A program made the translations under genes and the position numbers. A model generated the notes under the pieces. The model was not told the DNA's origin and did no database searches. It saw only the letters and a list, made by a program, of their open reading frames with translations. From Cellulomonas fulva (GTDB taxonomy: Bacteria; Actinomycetota; Actinomycetes; Actinomycetales; Cellulomonadaceae), in NCBI RefSeq assembly GCF_018531375.1, contig NZ_JAHBOH010000002.1:248001-312000 (forward strand): a stretch of DNA of 64,000 nt. Direction: 5' to 3'. This document shows, one piece after another, positions 34,301-42,977 of this stretch (position 1 is the first letter of the stretch; each line of letters begins with the position of its first letter).

Positions 34301-36705
34301 GAGCCCGGCGGGACCTCCTGCGTGCCCGAGTCCCAGCGCGCCCAGACGTTGTTGTTGACGGCGTCGTTGCCGTTGCCGTGCGACGCCGTCGCGGTCACGC
34401 TCGTCGCGTTGACGAGGTCGCGGCCGCAGACCAGCTGGGCACCGGACGGGACGCCCGAGCCGGAGAGCACCTGCATCTCGTAGAACGAGTAGCCGAACGT
34501 GCTACCGCGGTGGATGCCCTGCATCCGCACGTAGCGCGCGCTCGTCTCGTCGAACGTCACCGTGTGCGTGCCCGCCGACTGCCCGCGCTGCTGGGCCACC
34601 GTGGTCCAGGTGTCGCCGTCCGACGAGACCTGCACGTCGTAGTCCTTGCCGTAGGCCTGGCCCTCCCAGAACAGCTTGACCTGGTGCACCGGGTAGGACC
34701 GGCCGAGGTCGACCTGGTACCACTCGTCGTCCTTGCCGTTCCACGAGCCGTCGAGCGCGCTGCCCCACTTGGTGGACATGCTGCCGTCCACGCCGTTGGC
34801 GGCCGGGTCCTGCGCGGACGAGGCCGTGGCGGTCGCGTGCAGGGCGACGTTGGTGCCCGCCGCGTCCGTGACCGTCACCGACAGCGGCGCGTACGCGACG
34901 TTGCCGTGGCCGTCGGTCGCGGTGAGGTAGACCTTCCAGACGCCCGCGTCGGCCGGGGCCGTGACCGTCCAGGTGCCGGCGCCGTCCGTGACGCCGCCCG
35001 TCGCGACCGCGGGCGTGAGCGAGCCGTCGCCCGTGGCGTAGTTGCCGGACTGCCGGACCTGCACCGCGACGTCGTCGTCCTCGGGGTCCGCGACCGTGGC
35101 CGTGACCTGGAACGTCGAGCCGCTGGTGACGGCCGAGGTGGGACCGGTGACGGCCGTGACCGTCGGCGGCCGGTTGCCGTCCGCCGCCGCGCCGCCGTAC
35201 GCCTGCGCGACCGCGTACCAGGACGCGCGCCGCTGCTCGCCCGGGAACAGGTTGAACCACACGCCGCCGAAGTCGGTCTCGGTGCCGAAGTGGAACATCG
35301 TCGCGCCCAGCGCGACGCCCTCGTGGGACTGGATCTCCGCCCACGCGTCGAGGTACGCCTGCGCCTTGGCGGCGTCGGACGGCTCGGACGGCTTGCCCGT
35401 CCAGTCCGCGTCGGTCTCCCACTCGCCCCGCGGTCCGGTCTCGGTGACCACGTAGGGGACGGTGTAGCCGCCGTCCTGCCACGCCTGCTGCACGCCGTCG
35501 AGCGCGCCGTACGCGTTGATCGCGTACAGGTCGAGCGACGGGGCCTCGGCCTGGAGGTACGGCCACGCGCCGACCCACGCGTCCGTCGAGGTGACGGGGT
35601 GGTTGGGGTCGATCGCCTTCACGTCCTGCGCGAGCTCCTCGACGAAGGCCGCGTAGGCGTGCCGCTGGTCCTCGAGCTCCGCACCCGAGTAGCAGCTCTG
35701 CAGGCCCAGCAGGGACTCGTTGCCGAGGCTCCACATGAGCACGCCGTCGTGGTCCGCGTACTGCGCCACGTACGTCGCGACGTCGTCGCGCACGTCGTCG
35801 AGGTAGCCGTCCGTGCCCGCGACGAAGTCCGGGCAGCCGCCCGAGCCAGGGCCGCCGCCGGGCTGGATCCAGAAGCCCGCGATCACGCGGATGCCGTGCG
35901 CGGCGGCCGCGTCGAGCAGGACCTGCGAGCCGGCGTCCGTGCCCCAGGTGCGGATGGTGTTCACGCCCAGGCCGACGAGGTCGTCGAGGTACTCGTCGAG
36001 CTTCGCGGCGCTGATCGCGCCCGCGCCGCTCGTCGTCGGGCCCCACGTGAGGCCCTTGACCGTGTACGGCTCGCCGTCGACGTACAGGTCCCAGTCGCCG
36101 TAGCTGCCGACGACCTCGACCGTGCGCCCGGTCGGGTCCGTCGGCGTCCCGACCTCGACCGAGCCGTAGACCTCCAGCTCCCAGAGCGAGTAGCCGTAGG
36201 CGGTGGTGCGCTGCGTGCCGTGCATCCGCAGGTAGCGGCCCTCCGCGGTGCCGCCGTCGGGGGTGACGGTGTCGACCGCGTTGGCGGCGTACGGCGCGTC
36301 GGTGGTGGTGTGCACGGTCGTCCAGGTCTCGCCGTCGGCGGAGACGTCGAGCGTGTAGTCCTGGGCGCGCGCGGTCTCCCACCGCAGCACGACCTGCGAG
36401 ATCGTCGCGACCTTGCCGAGGTCGACCTGGATGGACTGCGGGTCGGCGCTGGCGCTCTCCCAGCGGGTGGTGGTGCTGCCGTCGAACGCCTTCGCGGCGT
36501 CGCCGGACGTCGCGGTGGCCGGCTTGCCCTGCGAGAGCAGGACGGGCGCGTCGGCGGCGCTCGCGGGGGAGGCGATCGCGATGCCGACGGTGGTGAGGGT
36601 GGTCGCGGTCAGGGCCGCGGCGGTCAGGGCGGCCGTGAGCCGGCGCCAGGGTGTCGCGGGTCGGGCTGTCGCGGGTCGGGTGGTCAGGGCTGGTGGGGCT
36701 GTCAT
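31312..36705 (-). CDS. Secreted multi-modular glycosidase (clan-A barrel, three F5/8-type modules, beta-helix, Ig-like repeats)
   Basis: A 1,797-residue exported protein. Order: Sec signal (1-50, ASPASA); F5/8-type carbohydrate-binding module (about 58-190); TIM barrel resembling GH2/clan GH-A (about 200-560) with acid/base Glu330 (SLGNES) and nucleophile Glu422 (VTETGPRG); an Ig-like domain (about 570-665); two more F5/8-type modules; a long region from about 905 to 1475 with right-handed beta-helix character; a Pro/Asp linker; and three Ig-like repeats of about 95 residues. There is no sortase motif, so it is probably secreted. The polysaccharide target is unknown. GGAGG precedes the ATG. 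A LacI-type operator pair brackets its promoter. A long open frame on the other strand is a shadow. Confidence 0.85.
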   Translation of the reverse strand: MTAPPALTTRPATARPATPWRRLTAALTAAALTATTLTTVGIAIASPASAADAPVLLSQGKPATATSGDAAKAFDGSTTTRWESASADPQSIQVDLGKVATISQVVLRWETARAQDYTLDVSADGETWTTVHTTTDAPYAANAVDTVTPDGGTAEGRYLRMHGTQRTTAYGYSLWELEVYGSVEVGTPTDPTGRTVEVVGSYGDWDLYVDGEPYTVKGLTWGPTTSGAGAISAAKLDEYLDDLVGLGVNTIRTWGTDAGSQVLLDAAAAHGIRVIAGFWIQPGGGPGSGGCPDFVAGTDGYLDDVRDDVATYVAQYADHDGVLMWSLGNESLLGLQSCYSGAELEDQRHAYAAFVEELAQDVKAIDPNHPVTSTDAWVGAWPYLQAEAPSLDLYAINAYGALDGVQQAWQDGGYTVPYVVTETGPRGEWETDADWTGKPSEPSDAAKAQAYLDAWAEIQSHEGVALGATMFHFGTETDFGGVWFNLFPGEQRRASWYAVAQAYGGAAADGNRPPTVTAVTGPTSAVTSGSTFQVTATVADPEDDDVAVQVRQSGNYATGDGSLTPAVATGGVTDGAGTWTVTAPADAGVWKVYLTATDGHGNVAYAPLSVTVTDAAGTNVALHATATASSAQDPAANGVDGSMSTKWGSALDGSWNGKDDEWYQVDLGRSYPVHQVKLFWEGQAYGKDYDVQVSSDGDTWTTVAQQRGQSAGTHTVTFDETSARYVRMQGIHRGSTFGYSFYEMQVLSGSGVPSGAQLVCGRDLVNATSVTATASHGNGNDAVNNNVWARWDSGTQEVPPGSGNWVGRDGEWLQVDLGTTTQVCGVKPYWEEAFARDYDVLVSTNGTDWTTAAQVRGVTGSGPHVSRFDAVTARYVRILAVTRGTQFGVSMWDLEVFEPRQVVLPTTSLLGDHVLVFDPSMDGKDIQAVMDSVFADQETDQFGTGRWQLFFKPGEYTVDARVGFYTSLAGAGLDPTDVTISGADWVDAEWFGMNATQNFWRSAENLTYAPDGGVGRWAVSQAAPLRRVNVEGDLLLDSGRYGWASGGFIADSKVSGYVKSWTQQQWYTRDSEVGTWAGGVWNFVYSGVEGKVSTGDAPGSPTAMLPDTVPAWPTPPQTALEHTGKLAEKPFLYLSGDDEEDAADWSVFVPALRDGTTGTTWSDGTDATDGESLPLTDFTVVQPGATAAEVNAALAGGKNVLLTPGVYEMDETIQVTRPGTVVLGLGLATIIPTGDSFGMHVADAAAGSRVAGILFDAAVTESPALLVVGDKGVHTDHGDDPVVLSDVYMRVGGPVAGKVKAAMVVNADDTIVDHLWSWRGDHGEGIGWDENTSDYGLVVNGDDVAAYGLFVEHYQKYNTLWKGENGRTVFYQNELPYDVPDQESWDHDEVQGWAAYKVDEGVTQHEAWGLGSYSNFTSDTEEEEITVDGGFEVPKGEPGVRLHHMLTVSLGGEGIFEHVVNGVGERQFSSDTIPSYVAEYPVPGDADAGIDPPAAPVDPATDPETDPAVDPEPHAATVTAARPSLTYGTAGTVTVRVASAGPVPTGTVQVREGSAVLGTATLDAAGKARVPLPATLSRARHTLVVAYLGDDETAPATLGALRVNVAKVVPLVTASVTPLRHGTAGRLTVNVGAPAGDASGKVTLTGVTNGMVRVATLSHGVARFDLPPGLTPGSFTFRVKYQGSSTVRPGATLLTTTVRRAASTTTARLSSSSVTPTTSAVLTGRVKGVGVYPKGTVRVRVLTASGAVAHAATATLDGGAYRVALPRLGRGAYTVVATYAGSTTVAVSTTRVSLTVR

Positions 36706-36790
36706 CGGTCCTCCAGACGTCCGGTCGGCGTTGACCGGGTGCGATGCCGCTCGTCGTCGAGCGGCGGTCCTGCAGGTGGTGCACGCTCGT

Positions 36791-36858
36791 AGAGCGCTCT
36801 CTGACCGTGGCGCGAGCAGTATGGCGCCGTCCTGGACGCCCGCACAAGAGAGCGCTCT
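36791..36858 (-). promoter_or_regulatory. Glycosidase promoter bracketed by two LacI-type operators
   Basis: AGAGCGCTCT occurs at 36791-36800 and 36849-36858; with flanks the two sites share 17 bases in opposite orientation (AGAGAGCGCTCTACGAG). On the minus strand TTGTGC (36847-36842) and CATACT (36823-36818) are separated by 18 bases and form a promoter. One operator adjoins the -35 box, the other would lie at about +12 to +21. The LacI-family gene at 38459 is the likely regulator. Confidence 0.7.
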
Positions 36859-36967
36859 ACGAGGCACCCGCCCGGCCCAACCCCACCGACCGCCCACCCG
36901 CCGACCCAGCGATTGCCCCTGGCCCGGGGGCGGGGGGCCAGAGCGATGGCGGGGTGGGGGCGGTGGT

Positions 36968-36973
36968 TAGGGT
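36968..36973 (+). promoter_or_regulatory. -10 box TAGGGT of the SpoIID-like gene
   Basis: TAGGGT followed by seven bases and the ATG at 36981. This fits a leaderless transcript. Upstream, CTGGCCC (36919-36925) and GGGCCAG (36935-36941) can form a hairpin. Confidence 0.5.
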
Positions 36974-36980
36974 GGGGCGC

Positions 36981-38426
36981 ATGTCTCTCGCCAGTCGTCG
37001 TCGTCAGGGGCGGGCATCGGTCGCCGTCGTCGCAGCCTCGCTCGTGCTCTCGCTGGGGCTCGCGGGCGGGTCGCCGGCCGTGGCGGCCGAGCGGCCGCCC
37101 GCGGCCGACCCGTCGGGCGCGGGCGCCGAGGCGGCGGTCCTCGGCGGGTTGCGGGGGCCGGCTGTCGGTCCGGACGGCTCGGCCGAGACGGCCGTCGATG
37201 CGCTCGCCGCTGACGCGACGGCTGCGGGTGCGGGCGGCAGCGCCGCGGCACGGGGAGCCGGGGACGCCGCACCCGCGGCGGCGGGGGACCTCGCCGTGAC
37301 GGGGCGCGGGTTCGGGCACGGGATCGGCCTCTCCCAGTACGGGGCCAAGGGCCGCGCGGAGGCGGGCAAGACCGCGCAGCAGATCGTCCAGGCCTACTAC
37401 TGGGGCACGTCGGCGGGCACCGCGTCGGACGCGCGCGCGATCGACGTCTGGCTCACGGCGGACACCGACGGCGCGCTCAACGTGGTGCGCGAGGCAGGCC
37501 TCCGGCTGCGCGGGAGCAACCCGGCGAAGGGCGTGACGCGGTCGCTCGTGACGCTGCCGGCGACCGTCTCGGGCGCGACCCCGGACCGGTGGCGGGTCAA
37601 GCGCGCGAGCGGTGCGTGGCGGGTGCAGGCCCGCGCGAAGGGCGCCTGGGTCAACGTCTCGACGGCCGCGATCCGCGCGACGCTCAGCGGCGCCACCCGC
37701 GTGACCGTCACGTCCGCTGACGGCACCGTGCGCAACGTCGTCGGCAGCACCGCGCGCCAGTACCGCGGCAAGCTCAGCGCGAACCTGGACCAGCGGACCG
37801 TGCGGGTGACCGCGACCACCACGTTCACGCACTACCTGCGCTCGGTGGTCCCCTCGGAGATGCCGACGTACTGGCACGCCCAGGCCCTCGGGGCCCAGGC
37901 GATCGCCGCGCGGACCTACGCCTCCTACGAGCGGGCGAGCTCGTACCGGCCGTGGTGGTACGACACGTGCGACTCCGCCTCCTGCCAGGTCTTCCGCGGT
38001 GAGGCCGACTACACGACGAGCGGCTCGCTCGTGGCGACCTACGTCTGGTCCGCGACGAACAAGGCCGTGGCGGCGACCGCGGGCCAGGTCCGCACGTACG
38101 GCGGAAAGCCCGCGTTCACGCAGTTCAGCGCGTCGAACGGGGGGTACACCGTCAAGGGGTCGCAGCCGTACCTGCGGGCGTTCGCGGACCCCTACGACGA
38201 GTTCGACGTGTGGAAGCGGACCGTCACGGCGTCGCAGGTCGCGGCGGCCTACGGGATCGGGACGCTCCGCACGGTGACGTTCACCCGCGACGGCAAGGGC
38301 GCCTACGGCGGCCGCGTGAAGACGATCACGCTCACGGGCTCGTCGGGCACCAGGACGGTGACGGGCGACTCGTTCCGGATCACGTTCGGGCTGCTGTCCA
38401 CGCTCTTCACCGCCAAGGTGGGCTGA
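36981..38426 (+). CDS. Secreted SpoIID/LytB-domain protein
   Basis: A 481-residue exported protein with a Sec signal (1-35, AVAA then ERPPA) and an Ala/Gly/Asp-rich spacer up to about 100. GRGFGHGIGLSQYGAKGRA and the later SVVPSEMPTYWHAQALGAQAIAARTYA mark the SpoIID domain (about 280-400). In spores SpoIID is a lytic transglycosylase; in non-sporing actinomycetes such proteins are thought to act on cell-wall glycans. VVPSEMP carries the glutamate equivalent to the catalytic one. A Cys pair (TCDSASC) follows. It is divergent from the glycosidase and upstream of the LacI gene. Confidence 0.85.
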   Translation: MSLASRRRQGRASVAVVAASLVLSLGLAGGSPAVAAERPPAADPSGAGAEAAVLGGLRGPAVGPDGSAETAVDALAADATAAGAGGSAAARGAGDAAPAAAGDLAVTGRGFGHGIGLSQYGAKGRAEAGKTAQQIVQAYYWGTSAGTASDARAIDVWLTADTDGALNVVREAGLRLRGSNPAKGVTRSLVTLPATVSGATPDRWRVKRASGAWRVQARAKGAWVNVSTAAIRATLSGATRVTVTSADGTVRNVVGSTARQYRGKLSANLDQRTVRVTATTTFTHYLRSVVPSEMPTYWHAQALGAQAIAARTYASYERASSYRPWWYDTCDSASCQVFRGEADYTTSGSLVATYVWSATNKAVAATAGQVRTYGGKPAFTQFSASNGGYTVKGSQPYLRAFADPYDEFDVWKRTVTASQVAAAYGIGTLRTVTFTRDGKGAYGGRVKTITLTGSSGTRTVTGDSFRITFGLLSTLFTAKVG

Positions 38427-38458
38427 CGGCGCCAGGGCGTGGCGCTACTGTGACCGCC

Positions 38459-39499
38459 GTGCCGGAGCAGGGGAGCGGTCGGGCCGCGACGCTCGAGGAC
38501 GTGGCGCGCGTGGCCGGGGTGTCACGCGCCAGCGTCTCGCGCGTGGTCAACGGCAAGCCCGACGTCGCGCCGCGCATCGTCGAGGTGGTGCAGCAGGCGA
38601 TCGCGACCACCGGGTACGTCCCCAACCGCGCGGCGCGCGCCCTGGTGACCCGACGAGCCGGCACGGCGCTCGTCGTCGTCTCCGGCGCCGACCGCTCGGT
38701 GGAGGGGCCCTGGGGACCGGGCGAGGTGCTGGCCGACCCCTTCTTCGGCCGGCTCGCGGGCGGCCTCATGAGCTCGCTGCGACCGCGCGACGTGCACCCG
38801 GTGCTCATGCTCGCGCTGACCGACGACGAGCGCGCGCGCGTCGTCAGCTACGTGCGCGAGGGCAGCGCCGACGGGGTGCTGCTGGTCTCGGCCGAGGCGC
38901 CCGACCCGTTGCCGGGGCAGCTGGTCGACGCGGGCGTGCCGGTGGTGCTGTTCTCCCGGCCGGACCACGCGCTGCCCGTGGGGTACGTCGACGTGGACAA
39001 CCGCGCGGGCGCCCGGCTGGCCGTCGACCACCTGGTCGCGCGGGGCTGCCGACGGCTCGGGATCGTCACCGGCCCCCTCGGTGTCCCCGGCGCGCAGGAC
39101 CGGCTCGAGGGGTTCGTCGAGGCGATGGCTGCGCACGGGCTGGAGCCGCTCCCGCCCGTCGCGGGGACGTTCTCGGTGGACTCGGGCATGGCCGCGACGC
39201 GCGAGCTGCTCGACGCCGGGGTCGACGGCGTCTTCGCGTCGAACGACAACATGGGGGTCGGTGCGGTGCTCGCCGCGCAGGAGCGCGGGCTCGTCGTGCC
39301 CGACGACGTCGCGGTCGTGGGGTTCGACGACTCGACCGCCGCGCTGATGTGCCGGCCCGCCCTCACGACCGTGCGCCAGCCCATCGAGACCATGGCCGCG
39401 CAGATGGCCCGCCTGCTGCTCGAGCAGCTCGACCGGACCGACGGGCCGGTCGAGCCGACCCTCTACGCGCCCACGCTCGTCGTGCGCGGCAGCGCCTGA
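38459..39499 (+). CDS. LacI-family transcriptional regulator
   Basis: A 346-residue repressor. The N-terminal helix-turn-helix is ATLEDVARVAGVSRASVSRVVNG with the hinge helix NRAARALVTRR. The periplasmic-binding-protein-like core (about 60-340) holds a sugar site, with VDVDNRAGARLAVDHL and FASNDNMGVGAV as family marks. The likely targets are the two AGAGCGCTCT operators 1.6 kb upstream, with a sugar released by the glycosidase as inducer; both are inference. Start is taken as the GTG at 38459 because TACTGT lies 7 bases before it; an in-frame GTG at 38450 overlaps that box. Confidence 0.92.
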   Translation: MPEQGSGRAATLEDVARVAGVSRASVSRVVNGKPDVAPRIVEVVQQAIATTGYVPNRAARALVTRRAGTALVVVSGADRSVEGPWGPGEVLADPFFGRLAGGLMSSLRPRDVHPVLMLALTDDERARVVSYVREGSADGVLLVSAEAPDPLPGQLVDAGVPVVLFSRPDHALPVGYVDVDNRAGARLAVDHLVARGCRRLGIVTGPLGVPGAQDRLEGFVEAMAAHGLEPLPPVAGTFSVDSGMAATRELLDAGVDGVFASNDNMGVGAVLAAQERGLVVPDDVAVVGFDDSTAALMCRPALTTVRQPIETMAAQMARLLLEQLDRTDGPVEPTLYAPTLVVRGSA

Positions 39500-39553
39500 C
39501 CGCCCGGGTTCCCGTCCCCGGACGGCCGCGGCACCCGCACCGGCGGTCGCGCG

Positions 39554-40594
39554 TCACTCGCACGCGATGCCGTCGTCGTCGCCGTCCATCCCGGAGCGGT
39601 ACCCGGGCTCGCCGCGGTGCAGCGGCGCGGCACCGGCCTCCCGGGCGGCCGTGCAGCTCTCGTAGTAGACGTCCGACGAGCCGGTCGGGTCGCCGCCGTC
39701 GCTCGGCTCGACCTCCGGCTCGGACGGGGCGGCCGGCGGCGTCCAGCCGTTCGACGACGCGTCGGGGAGCGGCTCGTCGGGGCACGCCTGCAGGACGCGG
39801 GCGATCGCGTCCTGCTCGGCGCGCGTCACCCACAGCCCGTACGCGCTCTTGACCTCCACCTGCCGCGCCACGTACGCGCAGCGGTAGGCCGTGTTCGGAG
39901 GCAGCCACGTCGCGGCGTCGCCCGCACCCTTGCGCTGGTTGAGCGGGCCGTCGACCGCGAGCAGGTTGAGCGGGTCGTTGCCGAAGCGCACCCGCGTCGC
40001 CTCGTCCCACCGCTGCGCACCCTTCTGCCACGCGTCGGCGAGCGCGACGACGTGGTCGACCTGGACCGCCGACGAGGTCGCGACCCCGCGGACGAACGCG
40101 ATCGTCCGTCCCGAGTACGGGTCGGCGAGCGAGCCGGTCGCCACGAGGCAGCCCGTGGGTCGCAGGGTCACGTCGGACAGGTCGCGCAGCAGGATCTCGT
40201 TGCGCGTGTCGCAGCCGTCGCCGTCGAGGTCCTCCACGTCGTAGCCGAACGCCCCGCGGTCGTAGCCCGTGAGCGGGGCGCGGCCCTTCACCGGCAGCGT
40301 CGCGAGCAGGGCGAGAGCGGAGCCCGTCTCCGGGCTCGCCGCAGCGGTGCCCGTCGGATCCGGCGGCGCCGGCGCGGGCGTCGACGTCGGGCCGGGAGCG
40401 CCGATCGTCGCGGCCGGGGTCGACGAGGCCGTGGAGCCCGGGCCGTCGGTCGGGGTGCAGCCCACCACGAGCACGACGACGAGCGCGCCGACGAACGCCA
40501 CGACGGCGCGCCGGTTGCCGGCTCGTCGGCGGTGCGGGGCGCCCGGCAGGAGGCCCGGCACGGCCGTCGGCGGGTGGGTCGGCTCAGCGGTCAC
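39554..40594 (-). CDS. HNH endonuclease-like lipoprotein (DUF1524) with Excalibur domain
   Basis: A 346-residue surface protein. A hydrophobic segment ends in a lipobox (VVVLVVGC), then a Pro/Thr/Ser linker. The DUF1524 domain (about 100-270) has the HNH-type core VDHVVALADAWQKGA and DPLNLLAVDGPLNQRKG. The C-terminus is an Excalibur calcium-binding motif with the repeated DGDDDGIACE. It is probably an extracellular nuclease anchored to the membrane. The start is uncertain: GTG at 40594 is used, but an in-frame GTG at 40627 is possible and neither has a good ribosome binding site. Confidence 0.82.
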   Translation of the reverse strand: MTAEPTHPPTAVPGLLPGAPHRRRAGNRRAVVAFVGALVVVLVVGCTPTDGPGSTASSTPAATIGAPGPTSTPAPAPPDPTGTAAASPETGSALALLATLPVKGRAPLTGYDRGAFGYDVEDLDGDGCDTRNEILLRDLSDVTLRPTGCLVATGSLADPYSGRTIAFVRGVATSSAVQVDHVVALADAWQKGAQRWDEATRVRFGNDPLNLLAVDGPLNQRKGAGDAATWLPPNTAYRCAYVARQVEVKSAYGLWVTRAEQDAIARVLQACPDEPLPDASSNGWTPPAAPSEPEVEPSDGGDPTGSSDVYYESCTAAREAGAAPLHRGEPGYRSGMDGDDDGIACE

Positions 40595-40654
40595 GGGGAG
40601 TGGATCGGCACGACGAGCCGTGCGCACGAGCCGTCCGCGGTGTGACGCCGGACC

Positions 40655-41707
40655 TCAGCTCCCGTCCCGGTCCGCGGCTCCCGGCCCTGCGGCCCGGGCC
40701 AGGAACCGGTCCTCGGCGGCGTACGCGAAGAAGTCGCCCATGGCCTCCATCCGCACGAAGCCCGGGAAGGCCTCGCGCCAGTCGGCGCCGCCGCGCACCT
40801 GGGCCACCAGCCACTCGACCGCCGCCGGCACGGTCTCGGCGTAGCGGCCGGGTGCGACGTAGCCCAGGGTGGCCGCCGCACGGTCCATCGCCAGCACGAC
40901 GGGCCGGGGCACCGCCCACGGCGTGAGCCCGACGCCGTCGACCGGCTCGCCGGGCACGGTCACCGTCCGCGACGTGACGCCCATCGCGGCGTCGACCGCG
41001 GCCGCGATCTCGGCGACGGTGGGCGCGTCCGGGTCGGCCGCGTTGAGGACGCGGTCGCCGGGGGCGGCTGCGGCCAGGCGGACGAGCTCGCCCAGCACCC
41101 GGGTCGAGGTCGTGGCGAAGCGGCTGGCGCCGTCGAAGGCCAGCACCCGCACGTCCCGGCCGTCCAGCACGCGCTTGACGAAGGTCCACTCGCGCGGCTG
41201 GCGGCAGCCGGGTCCGTGGATCGCCCCGGGGCGCAGCACCGTCGTCGGCACCGGCCCCTCGAGCCACGCGCGCTCGAGCGCGACCTTGCCCGTCGCGTAG
41301 GTGTCGCGTCCCGGCTCGACCGTCGGCTGGTCCTCGGTGACCGGGACGGGGAAGTCGGCGAACTCCTCGGTCTCGAAGCCGCCACCCCGCCCGTCGACGT
41401 AGACCGCGGCCGACGAGACGACGACGGCCGACCCGATGCGGTCGGCACGGGCCAGGAGCGGCGCGGCGTCCCGGTCGTCGTACGCGACGACGTCGACGAG
41501 CGCGTCGACGCCGGTGCCGAGCGCCTCGTCGAGCGCGCTCTCGTCGTGCCGGTCCGCCACCACCGGGACGGCGCCCAGCCCGGACGCCGTCTCCGCGCCC
41601 TCGGCCGTGCGGACCAGCGCCCGCACCGACCAGCCGTCCGCGACCAGCGCGGGCACCGCCGCGAGGCCGATCTGTCCGCTGCCACCGATCACGAGTGCCG
41701 TGCGCAT
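40655..41707 (-). CDS. NAD-dependent epimerase/dehydratase (extended SDR)
   Basis: A 350-residue protein with the N-terminal cofactor motif GGSGQIG (8-14). VVSSAAVY and the YATGK motif (Tyr and Lys) supply the catalytic residues, and LRPGAIHGPG follows as in extended SDRs acting on nucleotide sugars or related compounds. The substrate is unknown. A TAGCCT box six bases before the ATG suggests a leaderless transcript. It sits between dinB and the HNH lipoprotein, all on the same strand. Confidence 0.85.
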   Translation of the reverse strand: MRTALVIGGSGQIGLAAVPALVADGWSVRALVRTAEGAETASGLGAVPVVADRHDESALDEALGTGVDALVDVVAYDDRDAAPLLARADRIGSAVVVSSAAVYVDGRGGGFETEEFADFPVPVTEDQPTVEPGRDTYATGKVALERAWLEGPVPTTVLRPGAIHGPGCRQPREWTFVKRVLDGRDVRVLAFDGASRFATTSTRVLGELVRLAAAAPGDRVLNAADPDAPTVAEIAAAVDAAMGVTSRTVTVPGEPVDGVGLTPWAVPRPVVLAMDRAAATLGYVAPGRYAETVPAAVEWLVAQVRGGADWREAFPGFVRMEAMGDFFAYAAEDRFLARAAGPGAADRDGS

Positions 41708-41762
41708 GCGCCCAGGCTAGGCGCGTCGGCGTCCCGGGGAGACGCGACCCGGCGCGAGTCCG

Positions 41763-42977
41763 CTACGGGTCGGGCAGCAGCGGAGCCTCGATGCCGGCGC
41801 CGCGGTGCAGCAGGCTCGCGCGGGTGAGTGCCCGGGAGCCGAACCGGTCGGCGAGCAGGTCGGTCGCCGCGTCGAGGCGCTCGCGGGCCGCGGCGGGGTG
41901 GGCGGCGTCGAGTGCGAGGGTCTGCTGCACGGCCTCGTCGGACCCCAGGCCGGTGAGCGCGACCCCGACGAGCGTGATCCCGCGCGCCCGGACCAGCGGC
42001 GACGCGGCGTCGAGCAGCGCGAGCGCCGCGGCCGCGAGCTCGTCGCCGCTCGCCGTGGGGAACGGCAGCGACCGCGAGCGCGTCGCGCGGGAGAAGTCCG
42101 CGAACCGCAGCCGCAGCACCACCGTGCGGGCCGTCCGGTGGCCGGCGCGCAGCCGCCGGCAGACGCGGTCGACCAGCCCGAGCAGCGCGGCGCGCACGGA
42201 CGCGTCGTCGTGCGGGCCGGCACCGAGCGCGCGCTGCGCACCCACCGAGCGCCGCGACCGGTCGGTGACCACCCGCGCCGGCGTCCGGCCGTGGACCACG
42301 GCGAACAGGTGCGACCCCGCCGCCGGTCCCAGTGCGCCGCGCAGGACCTGCTCGGGCAGCTCCGCGACGTCGCCCGCGGTGCGCAGACCCCACGCGCGCA
42401 GCCTGGCGGCGGTCGCCTCGCCGACACCCCACAGCGTCTCCAGGGGCAGCGGGTGCAGGAACGCGGCCTCGTCGTGCGGCTCCACCAGCAGGAGGCCGTC
42501 CGGCTTGGCGACGCGGCTGGCGACCTTGGCCAGGAACGGCGTCCGGGCGACGCCGACGGTGATGGGCAGCCCCACCTCCTGGCGCACCCGGTCCCGCACA
42601 CGGCGGCCGATCTCGACCGGTGGCGTCGGGTCGAGGTGACGCAGGCCCGCGACGTCGAGGAACGCCTCGTCGATCGAGACGCCCTCCACCTGGGGCGTGA
42701 CGTCCCGGAACACCTCGAACACGGCCCGGCTCGCCTCGAGGTAGGCCTCGAAGCGGGCGGGCACGACGATCAGGTCCGGGCACAGCCGGCGCGCCTGCCG
42801 CCCGCCCATCGCGGTGCGGACCCCGCGCCGCTTCGCCTCGTACGACGCGGCGAGCACCACCCCGCCGCCCACCGCGACCGGACGGGAGCGCAGGCGGGGG
42901 TCGTCCCGCTGCTCGACCGACGCGTAGAACGCGTCGAGGTCGGCGTGCAGGATCGTCGCGCGCGCTCCCGGGTCCAC
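41763..42977 (-). CDS. dinB: DNA polymerase IV (Y family), LexA-controlled
   Basis: A 404-residue translesion polymerase. ILHADLDAFYASVE at the start and GVSIDEAFLDV carry the three metal-binding acidic residues. The YEAKRRGVRTAM block is the fingers region, and the helix-hairpin-helix and little-finger domains follow. There is no recognisable C-terminal beta-clamp pentapeptide. The GTG at 42977 is chosen: a GAACAT box lies six bases before it, and it touches a CGAAC-N4-GTTCG LexA box, so the promoter, operator and start overlap. An in-frame GTG at 42983 lies inside the box. Confidence 0.92.
   Translation of the reverse strand: MDPGARATILHADLDAFYASVEQRDDPRLRSRPVAVGGGVVLAASYEAKRRGVRTAMGGRQARRLCPDLIVVPARFEAYLEASRAVFEVFRDVTPQVEGVSIDEAFLDVAGLRHLDPTPPVEIGRRVRDRVRQEVGLPITVGVARTPFLAKVASRVAKPDGLLLVEPHDEAAFLHPLPLETLWGVGEATAARLRAWGLRTAGDVAELPEQVLRGALGPAAGSHLFAVVHGRTPARVVTDRSRRSVGAQRALGAGPHDDASVRAALLGLVDRVCRRLRAGHRTARTVVLRLRFADFSRATRSRSLPFPTASGDELAAAALALLDAASPLVRARGITLVGVALTGLGSDEAVQQTLALDAAHPAAARERLDAATDLLADRFGSRALTRASLLHRGAGIEAPLLPDP

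Noticed and set aside
30889..36792. A 1,967-codon open frame on the plus strand opposite the glycosidase
   Set aside because: It is a shadow caused by high GC: very rich in Arg, Val, Ala and Asp, with no domain, while the minus strand encodes a clear multi-domain protein.
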